Positions 27,217 through 36,877 are shown, numbered from the stretch's first letter. The stretch: 64,000 nt of DNA from Pseudomonas asgharzadehiana (GCF_019139815.1 NZ_CP077079.1:2604001-2668000); one strand, 5' to 3'. Notes: generated by a model not told the origin, from the sequence alone. A program made the numbers and translations.

Positions 27217-28056
27217 ATGTCCGCGATTAAATTGAATGTCCAAGGGCTTGACGTGCGCTTTGTCAGTGGCCAGAAAGAAACCCACGCCGTGCGCGATGTG
27301 TCCTTCACCTTGGGGCGCGAGAAACTGGCGATTGTCGGTGAGTCCGGCTCGGGCAAATCCACCGTCGGGCGCAGCCTGCTCAAGCTGCATCCGCCCAGTG
27401 CGAAGATCACCGCCAAGGCCATGACGTTTGGCGAAGTGGACTTGCTGTCGGCCAGTGAAAAGGCCATGCAGAAGATCCGGGGCCAGCGCATCTCGATGAT
27501 CATGCAAGACCCCAAGTACTCGCTGAACCCGGTGGTCAAGGTGGGCGAGCAGATCGCCGAAGCCTACCTGGCCCACCACAAGGCCAGCCGCAGCGATGCC
27601 CGCGAGCGTGTGCTGCGGATGCTCGAACAGGTGCACATTCGCGACCCCCAGCGCGTGTACAACCTGTACCCGCACGAGGTGTCCGGCGGCATGGGGCAGC
27701 GCATCATGATCGCGATGATGGTGATTACCCGCCCCGAAGTGATCATCGCCGACGAGCCCACCTCGGCGCTGGATGTCTCGGTGCGCCAGCAAGTGCTCAA
27801 CGTGCTGGAAGAGTTGGTGGACCAACAGCAGATGGGGCTGATCTTTGTCAGCCACGACCTCAACCTGGTACGTAACTACTGCGACCGCGTGCTGGTGATG
27901 TACGCCGGGCGCGTCGTCGAGTCTCTCGCGGCCTGCGACCTGCACTACGCCGAACACCCCTACACCCGGGGCCTGCTAGCCGCGCTGCCAAGCATGGACA
28001 ACCGCCGCGCGCACCTGCCGGTGCTCAAGCGCGACCCCCTCTGGCTGACCCAATAA
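27217..28056 (+). CDS. ABC transporter ATPase, DppD-type
   Basis: 279 residues. Walker A 'GESGSGKST', signature 'VSGGMGQR', Walker B 'VIIADEPTSALD' and 'VSHDLNLV' H-loop are all intact. The C-terminal extension is short ('EHPYTRGLLAALPS'), without the full iron-sulfur-type tail. It energises the importer together with the DppF-type ATPase encoded 11 bases downstream. Confidence 0.92.
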   Translation: MSAIKLNVQGLDVRFVSGQKETHAVRDVSFTLGREKLAIVGESGSGKSTVGRSLLKLHPPSAKITAKAMTFGEVDLLSASEKAMQKIRGQRISMIMQDPKYSLNPVVKVGEQIAEAYLAHHKASRSDARERVLRMLEQVHIRDPQRVYNLYPHEVSGGMGQRIMIAMMVITRPEVIIADEPTSALDVSVRQQVLNVLEELVDQQQMGLIFVSHDLNLVRNYCDRVLVMYAGRVVESLAACDLHYAEHPYTRGLLAALPSMDNRRAHLPVLKRDPLWLTQ

Positions 28057-28067
28057 GGACCCTGAGC

Positions 28068-28844
28068 ATGCCCATGATCCAAGCACACGCCTTGAACCTT
28101 AGCTTCGGCACCGGTGCCGCCATCAACCAGGTGCTGCACGACGTGAACCTGAGTGTGGCCGACGGCGAATCGTTCGGCCTGGTGGGGGAGTCCGGCTCTG
28201 GCAAGACCACCGTGCTGCGCTGCCTGGCCGGGCAGTACCGGCACTGGAGCGGCGCGCTGAGCATTGCCGGCGCACCGTTGCAGCACAAAATCCCCAAGGA
28301 ACATTTTCGCAAGGTGCAGATGGTCTTCCAGGACCCCTACGGCTCCCTGCACCCCCGGCACACCATCGACACCGCCCTGCGTGAGCCGCTGATTATCCAT
28401 GGGGTAGGGGACAAGGATGACCGCATCAACGAGATCCTGCTCAAGGTCGGCCTGAACGACAGTTTTCGCTTTCGCTACCCGCACCAATTGTCCGGTGGGC
28501 AGCGCCAGCGCGTGGCCATTGCCCGCGCGCTGATCCTGGAACCGCGCGTGCTGTTGCTGGATGAGCCGACCTCGGCCCTGGACGTGTCGGTGCAGGCCGA
28601 GATCCTCAACCTGCTGGCAGACCTGCGCCAGCGCGAGAAACTCACTTACCTGCTGGTCACCCATGACCTGGGCGTCGTCACGCACCTGTGCGACCGGGTG
28701 GCGGTGATGCAACACGGCAAGCTCGTTGAACTGCTCGACTGCCAGGCGCTCAGCCAGGACCAGGCGGTGCACGATTACACGCGCATGCTGGTGCAGGCCA
28801 GTCGTGACTTCAGCCAGGCGTCGGAACGCCGCCAGGTCGGCTGA
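28068..28844 (+). CDS. ABC transporter ATPase, DppF-type
   Basis: 258 residues with 'GESGSGKTT', 'LSGGQRQRVAIARAL', 'VLLLDEPTSALD' and 'VTHDLGVV'. Second ATPase of the family 5 importer. The importer gene order is binding protein, DppB, binding protein, DppC, DppD, DppF, followed by the polygalacturonase 50 bases on, so all are likely one transcript. Confidence 0.92.
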   Translation: MPMIQAHALNLSFGTGAAINQVLHDVNLSVADGESFGLVGESGSGKTTVLRCLAGQYRHWSGALSIAGAPLQHKIPKEHFRKVQMVFQDPYGSLHPRHTIDTALREPLIIHGVGDKDDRINEILLKVGLNDSFRFRYPHQLSGGQRQRVAIARALILEPRVLLLDEPTSALDVSVQAEILNLLADLRQREKLTYLLVTHDLGVVTHLCDRVAVMQHGKLVELLDCQALSQDQAVHDYTRMLVQASRDFSQASERRQVG

Positions 28845-28894
28845 AGCACGCCAGCCACACAACACGGATAACCGGCAACAACAAGGAGAACAAC

Positions 28895-30697
28895 ATGCCG
28901 TACCAACCCCCTCGAGACACCTTCGCACGCGCTGCCCTGGCCCTCGTCGCCCTCGGTTGCAGCCCGCTGTCCTGGGCGCTGCAGGCGCCGTCCGGGCTGC
29001 AAGTGCCGACGCTGGCTTACGATGACCGGCAGATTATTCTGGTGTGGGAAAAACCCACCGATCATGCCGATATCCAGGACTACCGGGTCTACGCCAACGG
29101 CACGCTGTTGGGCAGCGCCCATGCCAATAATGATCAGGTGTCGCCGGCCAAGCCCTATATCGACCAGTTCTACCGCCAAGACACCGCGCACTTTCACCAC
29201 CGCATCGGCATCCACAGCTACACCGCACAGGGCCTCAAGCCCGATACCGCGTACCGCTTCACCGTACGTTCGGTGGATGGCAACGGCGCGGAGTCTGCCG
29301 ACAGCCCCGCCGTCGTGCAGCGCACCACCCCTGTGGCGGCGCTGTTCGACGTGAAAAAATACGGCGCCAAGGGCGATGGCAGCCACCTCGACACGCTGGC
29401 GATCCAGCGCGCGATCGATGCGTGCACGCCGGGCTGCAAGGTCTTGCTACCCAAAGGTATCTACAAAAGTGGCGCGCTCTACCTCAAGAGCCACATGACC
29501 CTGGAGATCGCCGAAGGCGCAACCTTGCTCGGCTCTGAGCGCGCCGAGGATTACCCGTTGGCGGGCTACATCCAATATCCCTATTCCACCACCGTGCGCC
29601 CGGCGTCGTTGATCAATGCCCTGCCGCGCGATCCGCGCGCGCATCAGGCGTTCGAAAATATCCGCATCGTCGGCAAAGGCACCCTCGACGGCAATGGCTG
29701 GAAACGTAACCCGGATGTGATCGATGAGCGAGGCCGGGCCTTGCCGTTTTACCTGCCCAGCGACAACACCCGATATGCCCAGGACGGCATCCTCGCCAAA
29801 GCCCAGGTGGAGCAAGCCGTGGCGCGGGGCATGAATGTCAAGGATGCCTACGGGCAAATGCGCTCGTCGCTGATCACCCTGCGCAACGTCAAGAACGTGT
29901 TCTACGGCGGTTTCACCGTGGTGAACCCGGCGTTCCACGGCATCATGAACCTGGAGAGCGAAAACGTGGTGCTGGCCAATACCACCCATACGACCTACGA
30001 CGCCAACAACGGCGATGGCATCGAGTTCGCCAACAGCAAAGGCGCAATGGTGTTTAACAACGTCTTCGATACCGGCGACGACTGCGTCAATTTCGCCGCC
30101 GGCACCGGTGCGAATGCGGTGCATCAACCGCCCCAGCAGGACGCCTGGATTTTCAATAACTACTTCCGCAAAGGTCACGGCATGGTGGTGGCCGGCAGTC
30201 ATACCGGTGCGTGGATCCAGGACATCCTGGCCGAAGACAACGTCTCCGACGGCACCGACGCCGGGCTGCGCATGAAGAGCACCAACTTCATGGGCGGCGG
30301 GGCGCGCAATGTCATCTTCCGTGATTCGGCGCTGCGCAATACGGTCAAGCAGGCGTTCATCTTTACCCTGGATTACAACGACCCCAACGCCAAACTCGAT
30401 TACCAGCGCTCCACGGTGGCCGGGCAGTTCAAGGACATCCACGTGAGCGATGTGAGCGTCGAGGACGCCCAGGGCCGGGCCATCGAGGTCAAGGGCGACA
30501 GCCAGCACAATGCCTACCACGAGGGGTTGGTGTTCCAGCGCGTGCGTTTTCGTGGCGCCGCCGGGGCACGGATCGACGGGTTGAAAAATTCGCGCTTCGA
30601 AAACGTGGTGTTCAGCCACTACGGCGTCGCCAACCCCTGGCAGGTGACGGGCAGTTCAGGATTGAGTTTCGAAGCAGTGCAGCCGGCACCCCAGTAG
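28895..30697 (+). CDS. GH28 polygalacturonase with N-terminal fibronectin III domain, secreted
   Basis: 600 residues. Signal peptide to about residue 29 ('SPLSWALQAPSG'), fibronectin type III domain (about 32-146), and GH28 right-handed beta-helix (about 150-595). Active-site motifs: NGDG (372-375, replacing the common NTDG), GDDC (394-397), GHG (427-429) and RMK (459-461). NGDG plus the FnIII module is characteristic of exo-acting polygalacturonases (PehX type) that release mono- or digalacturonate. It probably works in the periplasm or outside, feeding the importer encoded just before it. AAGGAG precedes the start. Confidence 0.9.
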   Translation: MPYQPPRDTFARAALALVALGCSPLSWALQAPSGLQVPTLAYDDRQIILVWEKPTDHADIQDYRVYANGTLLGSAHANNDQVSPAKPYIDQFYRQDTAHFHHRIGIHSYTAQGLKPDTAYRFTVRSVDGNGAESADSPAVVQRTTPVAALFDVKKYGAKGDGSHLDTLAIQRAIDACTPGCKVLLPKGIYKSGALYLKSHMTLEIAEGATLLGSERAEDYPLAGYIQYPYSTTVRPASLINALPRDPRAHQAFENIRIVGKGTLDGNGWKRNPDVIDERGRALPFYLPSDNTRYAQDGILAKAQVEQAVARGMNVKDAYGQMRSSLITLRNVKNVFYGGFTVVNPAFHGIMNLESENVVLANTTHTTYDANNGDGIEFANSKGAMVFNNVFDTGDDCVNFAAGTGANAVHQPPQQDAWIFNNYFRKGHGMVVAGSHTGAWIQDILAEDNVSDGTDAGLRMKSTNFMGGGARNVIFRDSALRNTVKQAFIFTLDYNDPNAKLDYQRSTVAGQFKDIHVSDVSVEDAQGRAIEVKGDSQHNAYHEGLVFQRVRFRGAAGARIDGLKNSRFENVVFSHYGVANPWQVTGSSGLSFEAVQPAPQ

Positions 30698-30720
30698 GGC
30701 ACTGCGGTGTGAGGGGGCGG

Positions 30721-31719
30721 TCATTTCAGGCTGATGACCACCTTGCCTTTTGACCGCCCCTGTTCCACATAGCCCAGGGCATCGGCGGTCGCGTCGAACG
30801 GGAACACGCGGTCAACCACCGGTTTGATCGCGCCGGCCTCCACCAGCTGTTTGATCTGCTTCAGTTGGGCGCCGCTCTGGCGCATAAAAACGAAGTCATA
30901 GTTGAGGGTTTTCCTGCGTGCTTTGCGGCGGATACCGCTGCTCAACACACGCATGGCCAACCCCAGCACCCAGGGCAGCATGTGCGCCTGGGCGAACTGC
31001 GGTGTCGGCGGCCCGGAGATGGAAATGAGGCGGCCACCCGGCTTGAGAATGCCGAGGGATTTCTCCAGTTCGTCCGCGCCCAGGCTATGCAACACCACGT
31101 CGTAATCGTGCAGGGCGCTGTAGACGTCCTGCTGTTTGTAGTCGATGACAACATCCGCGCCCAACGCCTTGACCCATTGCACATTGGCGCTGCTGGTAGT
31201 CGTCGCGACGAAGGCACCCAGATGCTTGGCGAGTTGGATAGCGATGCTGCCGACGCCACCGGAACCGGCCTGGATAAACACCTTTTGGCCTTTTTTCAAC
31301 TGGGCGGTTTCCACCAGTACCTGCCATGCCGTCAGCGCCACCAGGGGCAGGGCGGCGGCATGTTCCATGTCGATGTTGTCGGGTTTCAACGCCAGCGCGT
31401 CTTCATGCACCGCGATCAACTCGGCGAAGCTGCCGATGCGCGCGTCGGGCGCACGTGCATAAACCTCATCGCCGGGTTTGAAACCGCTCACGGCGGCACC
31501 CACCTGGATCACCACGCCGGCCAGGTCATTGCCCAATATCAGCGGGAATGCATACGGCAGGATCAGCTTGAACTCGCCCGTTCTGATCTTCGAATCCAGC
31601 ACGTTGACGCTGGCGGCGCGCACTTGGACCAATACGTCATGGTCGCCCACCTCAGGCGTGGGAACCTCGCCGATGCGTCCGTTGTGTTTGCCGTAACGGT
31701 CGATCAAAAATGCCTTCAT
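30721..31719 (-). CDS. NADP-dependent quinone oxidoreductase-like MDR protein
   Basis: 332 residues of the medium-chain dehydrogenase/reductase superfamily: N-terminal GroES-like domain, then the NADP site 'AGSGGVGSIAIQLAKHLGAFV'. Catalytic zinc-ligand cysteines are absent, as in quinone oxidoreductases. It likely reduces quinones or enones. It is encoded downstream of the SDR gene on the same strand (43-base gap) and so may be under the TetR-type control seen upstream of the SDR. Substrate unknown. Confidence 0.85.
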   Translation of the reverse strand: MKAFLIDRYGKHNGRIGEVPTPEVGDHDVLVQVRAASVNVLDSKIRTGEFKLILPYAFPLILGNDLAGVVIQVGAAVSGFKPGDEVYARAPDARIGSFAELIAVHEDALALKPDNIDMEHAAALPLVALTAWQVLVETAQLKKGQKVFIQAGSGGVGSIAIQLAKHLGAFVATTTSSANVQWVKALGADVVIDYKQQDVYSALHDYDVVLHSLGADELEKSLGILKPGGRLISISGPPTPQFAQAHMLPWVLGLAMRVLSSGIRRKARRKTLNYDFVFMRQSGAQLKQIKQLVEAGAIKPVVDRVFPFDATADALGYVEQGRSKGKVVISLK

Positions 31720-31761
31720 GGTGATTCAACTCTCAGTGCGCCGAAGTGAGTGTAGTGCGGT

Positions 31762-32550
31762 TTATGCCTTGGCCGTGTAGCGCTCGGCCACCTGGGATTG
31801 CTTGATCTGCGCGAGCAAGCCCTGGCGGGCGCCCTGCAAGTCATCCCAACGCGCAGCGTCCTGCAAGGGCGGAATGGTCACTGGCTCGCGACGGTCGAAA
31901 CCGACCAGCGCGGCATCGACCAGGTCGCCCACTTCCATGATCTCGCTGAGGGTGTTGATGTCGATGCCGGCACGATCCCAGATTTCGGTGCGCGTGGCGG
32001 CCGGCAGTACGGCTTGTACGTAGACGCCTTTGGGCGTCAGTTCCAGGCTCATGCCCTGGGACAGGAACAACACGAAGGCTTTAGTCGCGCCGTATACCGT
32101 CATGCCGAATTCCGGCGCCAGGCCCACCACCGAGCCGATGTTGATAATCGCGCCGTCGCCGGCCTGGGCCAGGCGTGGGGCGATGGCGCTGGCCAGCCGC
32201 ACCAAGGCGGTGGTGTTGAGCGTGACCAACTGCGCCACGCTGTCGGTGGACTGTTCGATAAAGCTACCGGACTGCGCGGCGCCGGCGTTATTGACCAGGA
32301 TGCCGATCGCCGCGTCATCGCGCAGACGGGTTTCTACGCGGTTCAGGTCGCTGGTTTGGGTCAGGTCGGCCTGGATCACGTCAACATTAACGTTGTGCGC
32401 CTCGCGCAACTTGGCTGCCAAGGCGTCCAGTCGCCCCTTGTCGCGAGCGACCAATACCAGGTCGTGCCCACGTTGGGCAAAGCGCGCGGCGTAGGTGGCG
32501 CCGATGCCGGTGGAAGCGCCAGTGATAAGAACGGTCTTGGAGCTGCTCAT
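31762..32550 (-). CDS. Short-chain dehydrogenase/reductase
   Basis: 262 residues from ATG 32550 (the longer open frame runs into the operator region). Classical SDR: cofactor motif 'TGASTGIG' near residue 10, 'NNAG', catalytic Ser in 'NIGSVVG' and YxxxK in 'VYGATKAF'. It oxidises or reduces an unknown alcohol/ketone. Divergent from the TetR regulator, with the paired operators lying in its promoter; -35-like TTGACA is on the minus strand in the operator spacer. Confidence 0.88.
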   Translation of the reverse strand: MSSSKTVLITGASTGIGATYAARFAQRGHDLVLVARDKGRLDALAAKLREAHNVNVDVIQADLTQTSDLNRVETRLRDDAAIGILVNNAGAAQSGSFIEQSTDSVAQLVTLNTTALVRLASAIAPRLAQAGDGAIINIGSVVGLAPEFGMTVYGATKAFVLFLSQGMSLELTPKGVYVQAVLPAATRTEIWDRAGIDINTLSEIMEVGDLVDAALVGFDRREPVTIPPLQDAARWDDLQGARQGLLAQIKQSQVAERYTAKA

Positions 32551-32620
32551 GAATGGATCCTCGAATACAGGGGAGGGCGACGTGCGCCATGCCGGCAACA
32601 ATTTGCGTTGGCGGTTTTAT

Positions 32621-32680
32621 GATGTCGACCATAATCAAAGCTGTCAACAGTTTTGATTATGGTCGTAATCATAGTATGCT
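32621..32680. promoter_or_regulatory. Paired TetR-type operators in divergent SDR/TetR promoter
   Basis: Two copies of a 16-bp partly palindromic site lie in opposite orientation: GATGTCGACCATAATC (32621-32636) and GATTATGGTCGTAATC (32655-32670). Together they form a 14-bp perfect inverted repeat (32626-32639 with 32652-32665). Rightward TTGATT and TATGCT 16 bases apart give a promoter for the TetR gene, and leftward TTGACA lies in the spacer for the SDR gene. Binding would block both. Confidence 0.65.
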
Positions 32681-32715
32681 CAGGCCATTGTTTTAGGCCG
32701 TAGAGGGACAGGTCC

Positions 32716-33285
32716 ATGAAAATCACCAAGACGCAATCGGCTGCCAACCGCGCGCATATCGTGCAGACGGCTTCAGAGCTGTTTCGCGAGCGTGGCTACG
32801 ATGGGGTGGGGGTGGCAGAGCTGATGGCCACCGCCGGTTTCACCCAGGGCGGCTTCTATAAGCACTTCGGTTCCAAGGCGGACCTGATGGCCGAGGCGGC
32901 GCAAAACAGTCTTGCGCAATCGCTGGCCAGCACCGAAGGCCTCGATGTAGAGCAATTTATCCAGTTGTACGTGTCGCGCGAGCACCGCGACGGACGGGGC
33001 GACGGTTGCACCTTGGCTGCGTTGTGTGCGGACGCCGCGCGTCAATCCGGTGCGCTGAAGACGACCTTTGCCGACGGCGTTGAAAACACAGTGCGGGCGC
33101 TGCAGCAAAGCGTCTCGGCGGATACCCAGGCAACGGGGCAGGACAGCCGTGCAAAAATGCTCGACACGTTGGCCCATGCAGTCGGTGCCGTCATCCTCTC
33201 GCGCGCCTGCCCGGATGATTCGCCCCTCGCCGACGAAATTCTCCAGGTGTGCCGCGCAGAGATTCTCGCTTCCCTGCGCGGCTAG
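32716..33285 (+). CDS. TetR/AcrR-family regulator
   Basis: 189 residues. The N-terminal helix-turn-helix 'AHIVQTASELFRERGYDGVGVAELMATAGFTQGGFYKHFGSKADL' is followed by a ligand-binding domain with 'GCTLAALCADAARQ' and 'LDTLAHAVGAVILSRAC', as in the YxaF/NemR-like branch. It probably represses the divergent SDR/oxidoreductase genes and itself until a small electrophile or quinone binds. GAGGGACAGG upstream serves as the ribosome site. Confidence 0.9.
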   Translation: MKITKTQSAANRAHIVQTASELFRERGYDGVGVAELMATAGFTQGGFYKHFGSKADLMAEAAQNSLAQSLASTEGLDVEQFIQLYVSREHRDGRGDGCTLAALCADAARQSGALKTTFADGVENTVRALQQSVSADTQATGQDSRAKMLDTLAHAVGAVILSRACPDDSPLADEILQVCRAEILASLRG

Positions 33286-33288
33286 GCA

Positions 33289-34629
33289 TCAGCGCATATG
33301 CAAAATGATCGGGCTGCTGCTGGCCGGGTCGGTGTGCCCGCGCAGCGTGCCCACTGCCTCGGGGGCCACCGCACCCGCCTGATTGCCCCAGGTGCCGCGC
33401 ACAAAGGTCAGCACCTCGGCGATTTGCTGGTCGGACAACTGCTCACGGAACGCCGGCATGCGATACGCGTCCGGCACCCCGGCAGCCACGACGCGTTGCG
33501 AGCCGTTGAGGGTGATATTGATCGCCGACGCGGTTTCCTTGGCCAATGCCGAAGTGGCACCGGCCAGCGGTGGCATCCAGTCGGGCTGGCCCTTGCCGTC
33601 GGCACCATGGCAAGAAGCGCAGCGGGTGGCGTAGGTGTGGGCGCCGGGGGTATCCGGGCGCACCTCGGTGGCCACGTACTGCCAGGGCGTGCCGTCACGC
33701 TGCGGGTCGCCGGGCAGTGACTTGAGGTAGCGGGCAATGGCGGCCAGGTCATCGTCGGCCATGAACTGCGTGGAGTTGTTGAACGCCTCGGTCATCGACC
33801 CGTAGACCACGGCGTGGCGGTTACGCCCGGTCTTGAGGAACTGCACGATCTGCGGCTCGCCCCAACGGCCCAGCCCGGTGTTGGGGTCCTGGCGCAGGCT
33901 CGGTGCATACCAGCCATCAAGCAAGGCACCGGCGAGGAACGGCTTGCCGGATTCATCCAGCGCTTTCTCGTTAAAGGCCAGCCCACGCGGCGTGTGGCAA
34001 CTGCCGCAGTGGCCGGGGCCCTGGACGACATAGGCGCCGCGATTCCACAACGCGTCCTGATCAGCCTTGGCGGCATAGGGGGCGGTTGGCGCGAACAGGC
34101 CGTTCCACAGCGCGATGGGCCAACGCAGGTTCAGCGGCCAGGGGATATCGCTGGGGATGTTCGCTTGGCTGGCCGGTTGCACACCTTTCATGAAAAACGC
34201 ATACATCGCCCGAATGTCGTCGTCGCTGAGCTTGGCGTAAGACGGGTACGGCATGGCCGGGTAGAGCCGGCGGCCGCCCGGCGCGACGCCGTGGCGCACC
34301 GCCCGGTCGAAGTCGGCGAGGCTGTAGGTGCCGATGCCGTTATCGCGGTCCGGCGTGATATTGGTGGCATGAATCGCCCCCAGCGGCGTGGCCATTTCCA
34401 GGCCCCCGGCAAACGGCGCCTTGCCCGGCAGGCTGTGGCAGGCCACGCAGTCACTGAGGCGCGCGACGTACTCGCCACGGCTGACCTGGGCCGGGTCGAA
34501 ACTGACGGCTTGTTGCTGTTCAAACGGTGTCGCGGGTTGACGGGTGACGTACCAGGCCAGCAGGCCGGCGGCGACCACGCAGGGCAGCGCGAGCCAGCCT
34601 GCGGTTCTTGCGAATCGACGGGTGTTCAT
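33289..34629 (-). CDS. Triheme c-type cytochrome subunit of periplasmic dehydrogenase
   Basis: 446 residues with an N-terminal membrane anchor/signal ('GWLALPCVVAAGLLAWYV') and three CxxCH heme sites at 61-65, 208-212 and 337-341. This matches the cytochrome subunit of alcohol/gluconate-type dehydrogenases and of IorAB-type aldehyde oxidoreductases. It would pass electrons from the molybdenum subunit to the quinone pool or a terminal oxidase. Encoded 16 bases after the molybdenum subunit gene, with the same orientation. Confidence 0.9.
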   Translation of the reverse strand: MNTRRFARTAGWLALPCVVAAGLLAWYVTRQPATPFEQQQAVSFDPAQVSRGEYVARLSDCVACHSLPGKAPFAGGLEMATPLGAIHATNITPDRDNGIGTYSLADFDRAVRHGVAPGGRRLYPAMPYPSYAKLSDDDIRAMYAFFMKGVQPASQANIPSDIPWPLNLRWPIALWNGLFAPTAPYAAKADQDALWNRGAYVVQGPGHCGSCHTPRGLAFNEKALDESGKPFLAGALLDGWYAPSLRQDPNTGLGRWGEPQIVQFLKTGRNRHAVVYGSMTEAFNNSTQFMADDDLAAIARYLKSLPGDPQRDGTPWQYVATEVRPDTPGAHTYATRCASCHGADGKGQPDWMPPLAGATSALAKETASAINITLNGSQRVVAAGVPDAYRMPAFREQLSDQQIAEVLTFVRGTWGNQAGAVAPEAVGTLRGHTDPASSSPIILHMR

Positions 34630-34645
34630 GGGCGGTCTCGCTCGG

Positions 34646-36877
34646 TTAGCTGAAGGTGTATCGGCTCAGGGGCAGGCTGCGAATACGCTGGCCGGTCAAC
34701 TGCGCCACGGCATTGGCCACGGCCGGTGCCACGGCGGGCAGCGGTGGTTCGCCGATGCCACCCATCTTTTCGCCACTCTCCACGATCTTCACGTGTACCT
34801 GCGCCATGCGTGAGGGCGGCAGGATCGGGTAAAGGTCGTAGTTGCGCGCCCGTGGCTTGCCGTTCACATACACCGCTTCTTCCAGCAAGGTTTGCGATAA
34901 CCCCAGCGCGACCGCGCCGTTGACCTGCGCCTCGACAATCGCCGGATTGACGATGCTGCCTGGGTCGATGGCTTCCCAGATGTGGTGGACCTTGACCTGG
35001 CCGCTTTCAATCGACACCTCGGCGATCACCGCCGCGTGTGAACCGAACGGTGAGGCCATGGCCACGCCACGTGCACGGCGTGTGCCGTCTTCGGCGGTGT
35101 AGGGGCCGCGCTTCCAGCCGCCGGACAACTCGGCCACCGCCTTGAGCAGGGTGGTCAGCCGCGGATTGTCGCGCAGCAAATGCAGGCGTAGCTCGTACGG
35201 GTCGCGTTTGCCGGTGTCGGCCAGTTCGTCAAGGAAGGCTTCGTAGAAAAAGTCGTTGAGCGAGTTGCCCACCGAGCGCCAGTAGCCGAGCATCGCCGGG
35301 CCTTTGACGTAGATCTGCGCGATGCGTTTGTTGGGGATGGCGTAGCTCTTGCCCGACAACCCCTCAAGGGCCGTGGGGTCGATTTTATCGCCCTGTTTGC
35401 CGGCAATGGCTTCGGTGGGGCCTTCGGTGGCGCTGACTGCTTCGATGGCCACCGGCAAGCCGTCGGCATCCAGCGCGGCGCGGAACTTGACCACCGCGAC
35501 CGGGCGCAGTACATCGCGCAGGAACTCTTCTTCCCGGCTCCAGATCAGCTTGACCGGGCGGCCCACGGCCTTGGCCAACGCGATGGCCTGTGGGTAAGGG
35601 CTGGCCGAGTCATACAGAAAGTGGCGGCCGAAAAAGCCGCCGAGCAGCGGCGAATGCAGGTTGATCTGCTCAAGGGCCAGGCCGGTGCGCTTGGCGATGT
35701 CGGCGCGGAACATGTCCGGTGCCTGGTTGGGCAACCAGATGTCCAACGAGCCGTCGGGGTTGAAACGCGCCAGGGCGGAAGGCGGCTCCAACTGGGCGTG
35801 GTTGACGTATTGGTTGTGGTAAGTGGCTTCGACCTGGGTCTTGGCGTTTTTCAGCGCGGCGGCCACGTCGCCTTCGTTTTCATCGTCGCGGGCCGGGCCT
35901 TGCTGGGTCGCAAGGAAGTCGCGGTAGCCATCGCTGGAAAACTCAGCGGGCATGGTGCGCACTGTGGAGTCGGCAGTCGGTTCTTGCCAGTCAACCTGGA
36001 TTGCCTCCACCGCGCGCTTGGCATGCCACCAGCGTTCGGCCACCACGGCCACCGCGCCAGGCAACGTGTGCACGGAATGCACGCCCTTCATACCTTCGAC
36101 CTGTGCCTGGTTACGCAGGCCGCCCACGGTCATGCCCAGGCGCGGCGCGTGCTGCACGGCGGCGTGGAGCATGCCGTCGACCTTCAAATCGATGCTGTAC
36201 AGCGCCTTGCCGGTGGATTTGTCGTAGGCGTCCACGCGTTTGACCGGTTTGCCGATCCAGCGGAACTGGCTCGGATCGCGCAAGGTAATAGTGGCCGGGT
36301 CAGGCACCGGCATATCCAGCGCGCGTGCGGCCAACTCGCCGTAGCCCACGGAGCGGCCGGACGCGGCGTGTACCACGCGGCCGGGTTGGGTGCTCAGTTC
36401 GCTCAGCGGCACGCGCAGTTGCTCGGCGCCGGCCTGCAGCAGCATGGCGCGGGCGAGGGCGCCGAGGCGGCGCATGGTCGGGTAGCTCATGCGCACCGAC
36501 ATGCTGCCGCCGGTGATGCGCATGCCGTTGTCCATCACCACGTAGGCATCGCCGGGCGGCGCGGCTTCGACGATGAACGTGGCCGGGTCGGCATCCAGTT
36601 CTTCACCGACGATTTGCGCCATGGCGGTGTGGGTGCCTTGGCCGCCTTCCATGAACGGGCTGAGCAGGCGCACCGTACCGTCCGGGCGAATCTCCAGAAA
36701 TGCCGGCACTTGGGTGCCGCGCTCCACGCCGGTGGCGGCCTGCACCCGGCCAGACCCGAGTGGCAGGCCAAAGCCGATGACCAGCGCACCCACGGCGGTA
36801 CTGGCCAGGAAGCGTCGACGCGACAGGTTGATCGGCTCGCCCAGGGGCACACCGGGAATCAGTTCAGGCGTGTTCAT
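34646..36877 (-). CDS. Molybdopterin-binding subunit of xanthine oxidase-family aldehyde oxidoreductase (IorB-like)
   Basis: 743 residues with a Tat signal ('NLSRRRFLASTAVGALVIGFGLPL'), so the folded Mo enzyme is exported. Two aldehyde-oxidase/xanthine-dehydrogenase type Mo-binding domains are visible; the catalytic Glu lies in 'GGIGEPPLPAVAPA'. It is close to isoquinoline 1-oxidoreductase beta and to periplasmic aldehyde oxidases that lack an FAD subunit. The substrate is an aldehyde or N-heterocycle. Its start overlaps the stop of the 2Fe-2S subunit gene. Confidence 0.9.
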   Translation of the reverse strand: MNTPELIPGVPLGEPINLSRRRFLASTAVGALVIGFGLPLGSGRVQAATGVERGTQVPAFLEIRPDGTVRLLSPFMEGGQGTHTAMAQIVGEELDADPATFIVEAAPPGDAYVVMDNGMRITGGSMSVRMSYPTMRRLGALARAMLLQAGAEQLRVPLSELSTQPGRVVHAASGRSVGYGELAARALDMPVPDPATITLRDPSQFRWIGKPVKRVDAYDKSTGKALYSIDLKVDGMLHAAVQHAPRLGMTVGGLRNQAQVEGMKGVHSVHTLPGAVAVVAERWWHAKRAVEAIQVDWQEPTADSTVRTMPAEFSSDGYRDFLATQQGPARDDENEGDVAAALKNAKTQVEATYHNQYVNHAQLEPPSALARFNPDGSLDIWLPNQAPDMFRADIAKRTGLALEQINLHSPLLGGFFGRHFLYDSASPYPQAIALAKAVGRPVKLIWSREEEFLRDVLRPVAVVKFRAALDADGLPVAIEAVSATEGPTEAIAGKQGDKIDPTALEGLSGKSYAIPNKRIAQIYVKGPAMLGYWRSVGNSLNDFFYEAFLDELADTGKRDPYELRLHLLRDNPRLTTLLKAVAELSGGWKRGPYTAEDGTRRARGVAMASPFGSHAAVIAEVSIESGQVKVHHIWEAIDPGSIVNPAIVEAQVNGAVALGLSQTLLEEAVYVNGKPRARNYDLYPILPPSRMAQVHVKIVESGEKMGGIGEPPLPAVAPAVANAVAQLTGQRIRSLPLSRYTFS

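Noticed and set aside
26236..27957. 573-codon minus-strand frame across the permease and ATPase
   Set aside because: His/Arg/Gln-rich antisense product; the plus-strand ABC genes carry all motifs.
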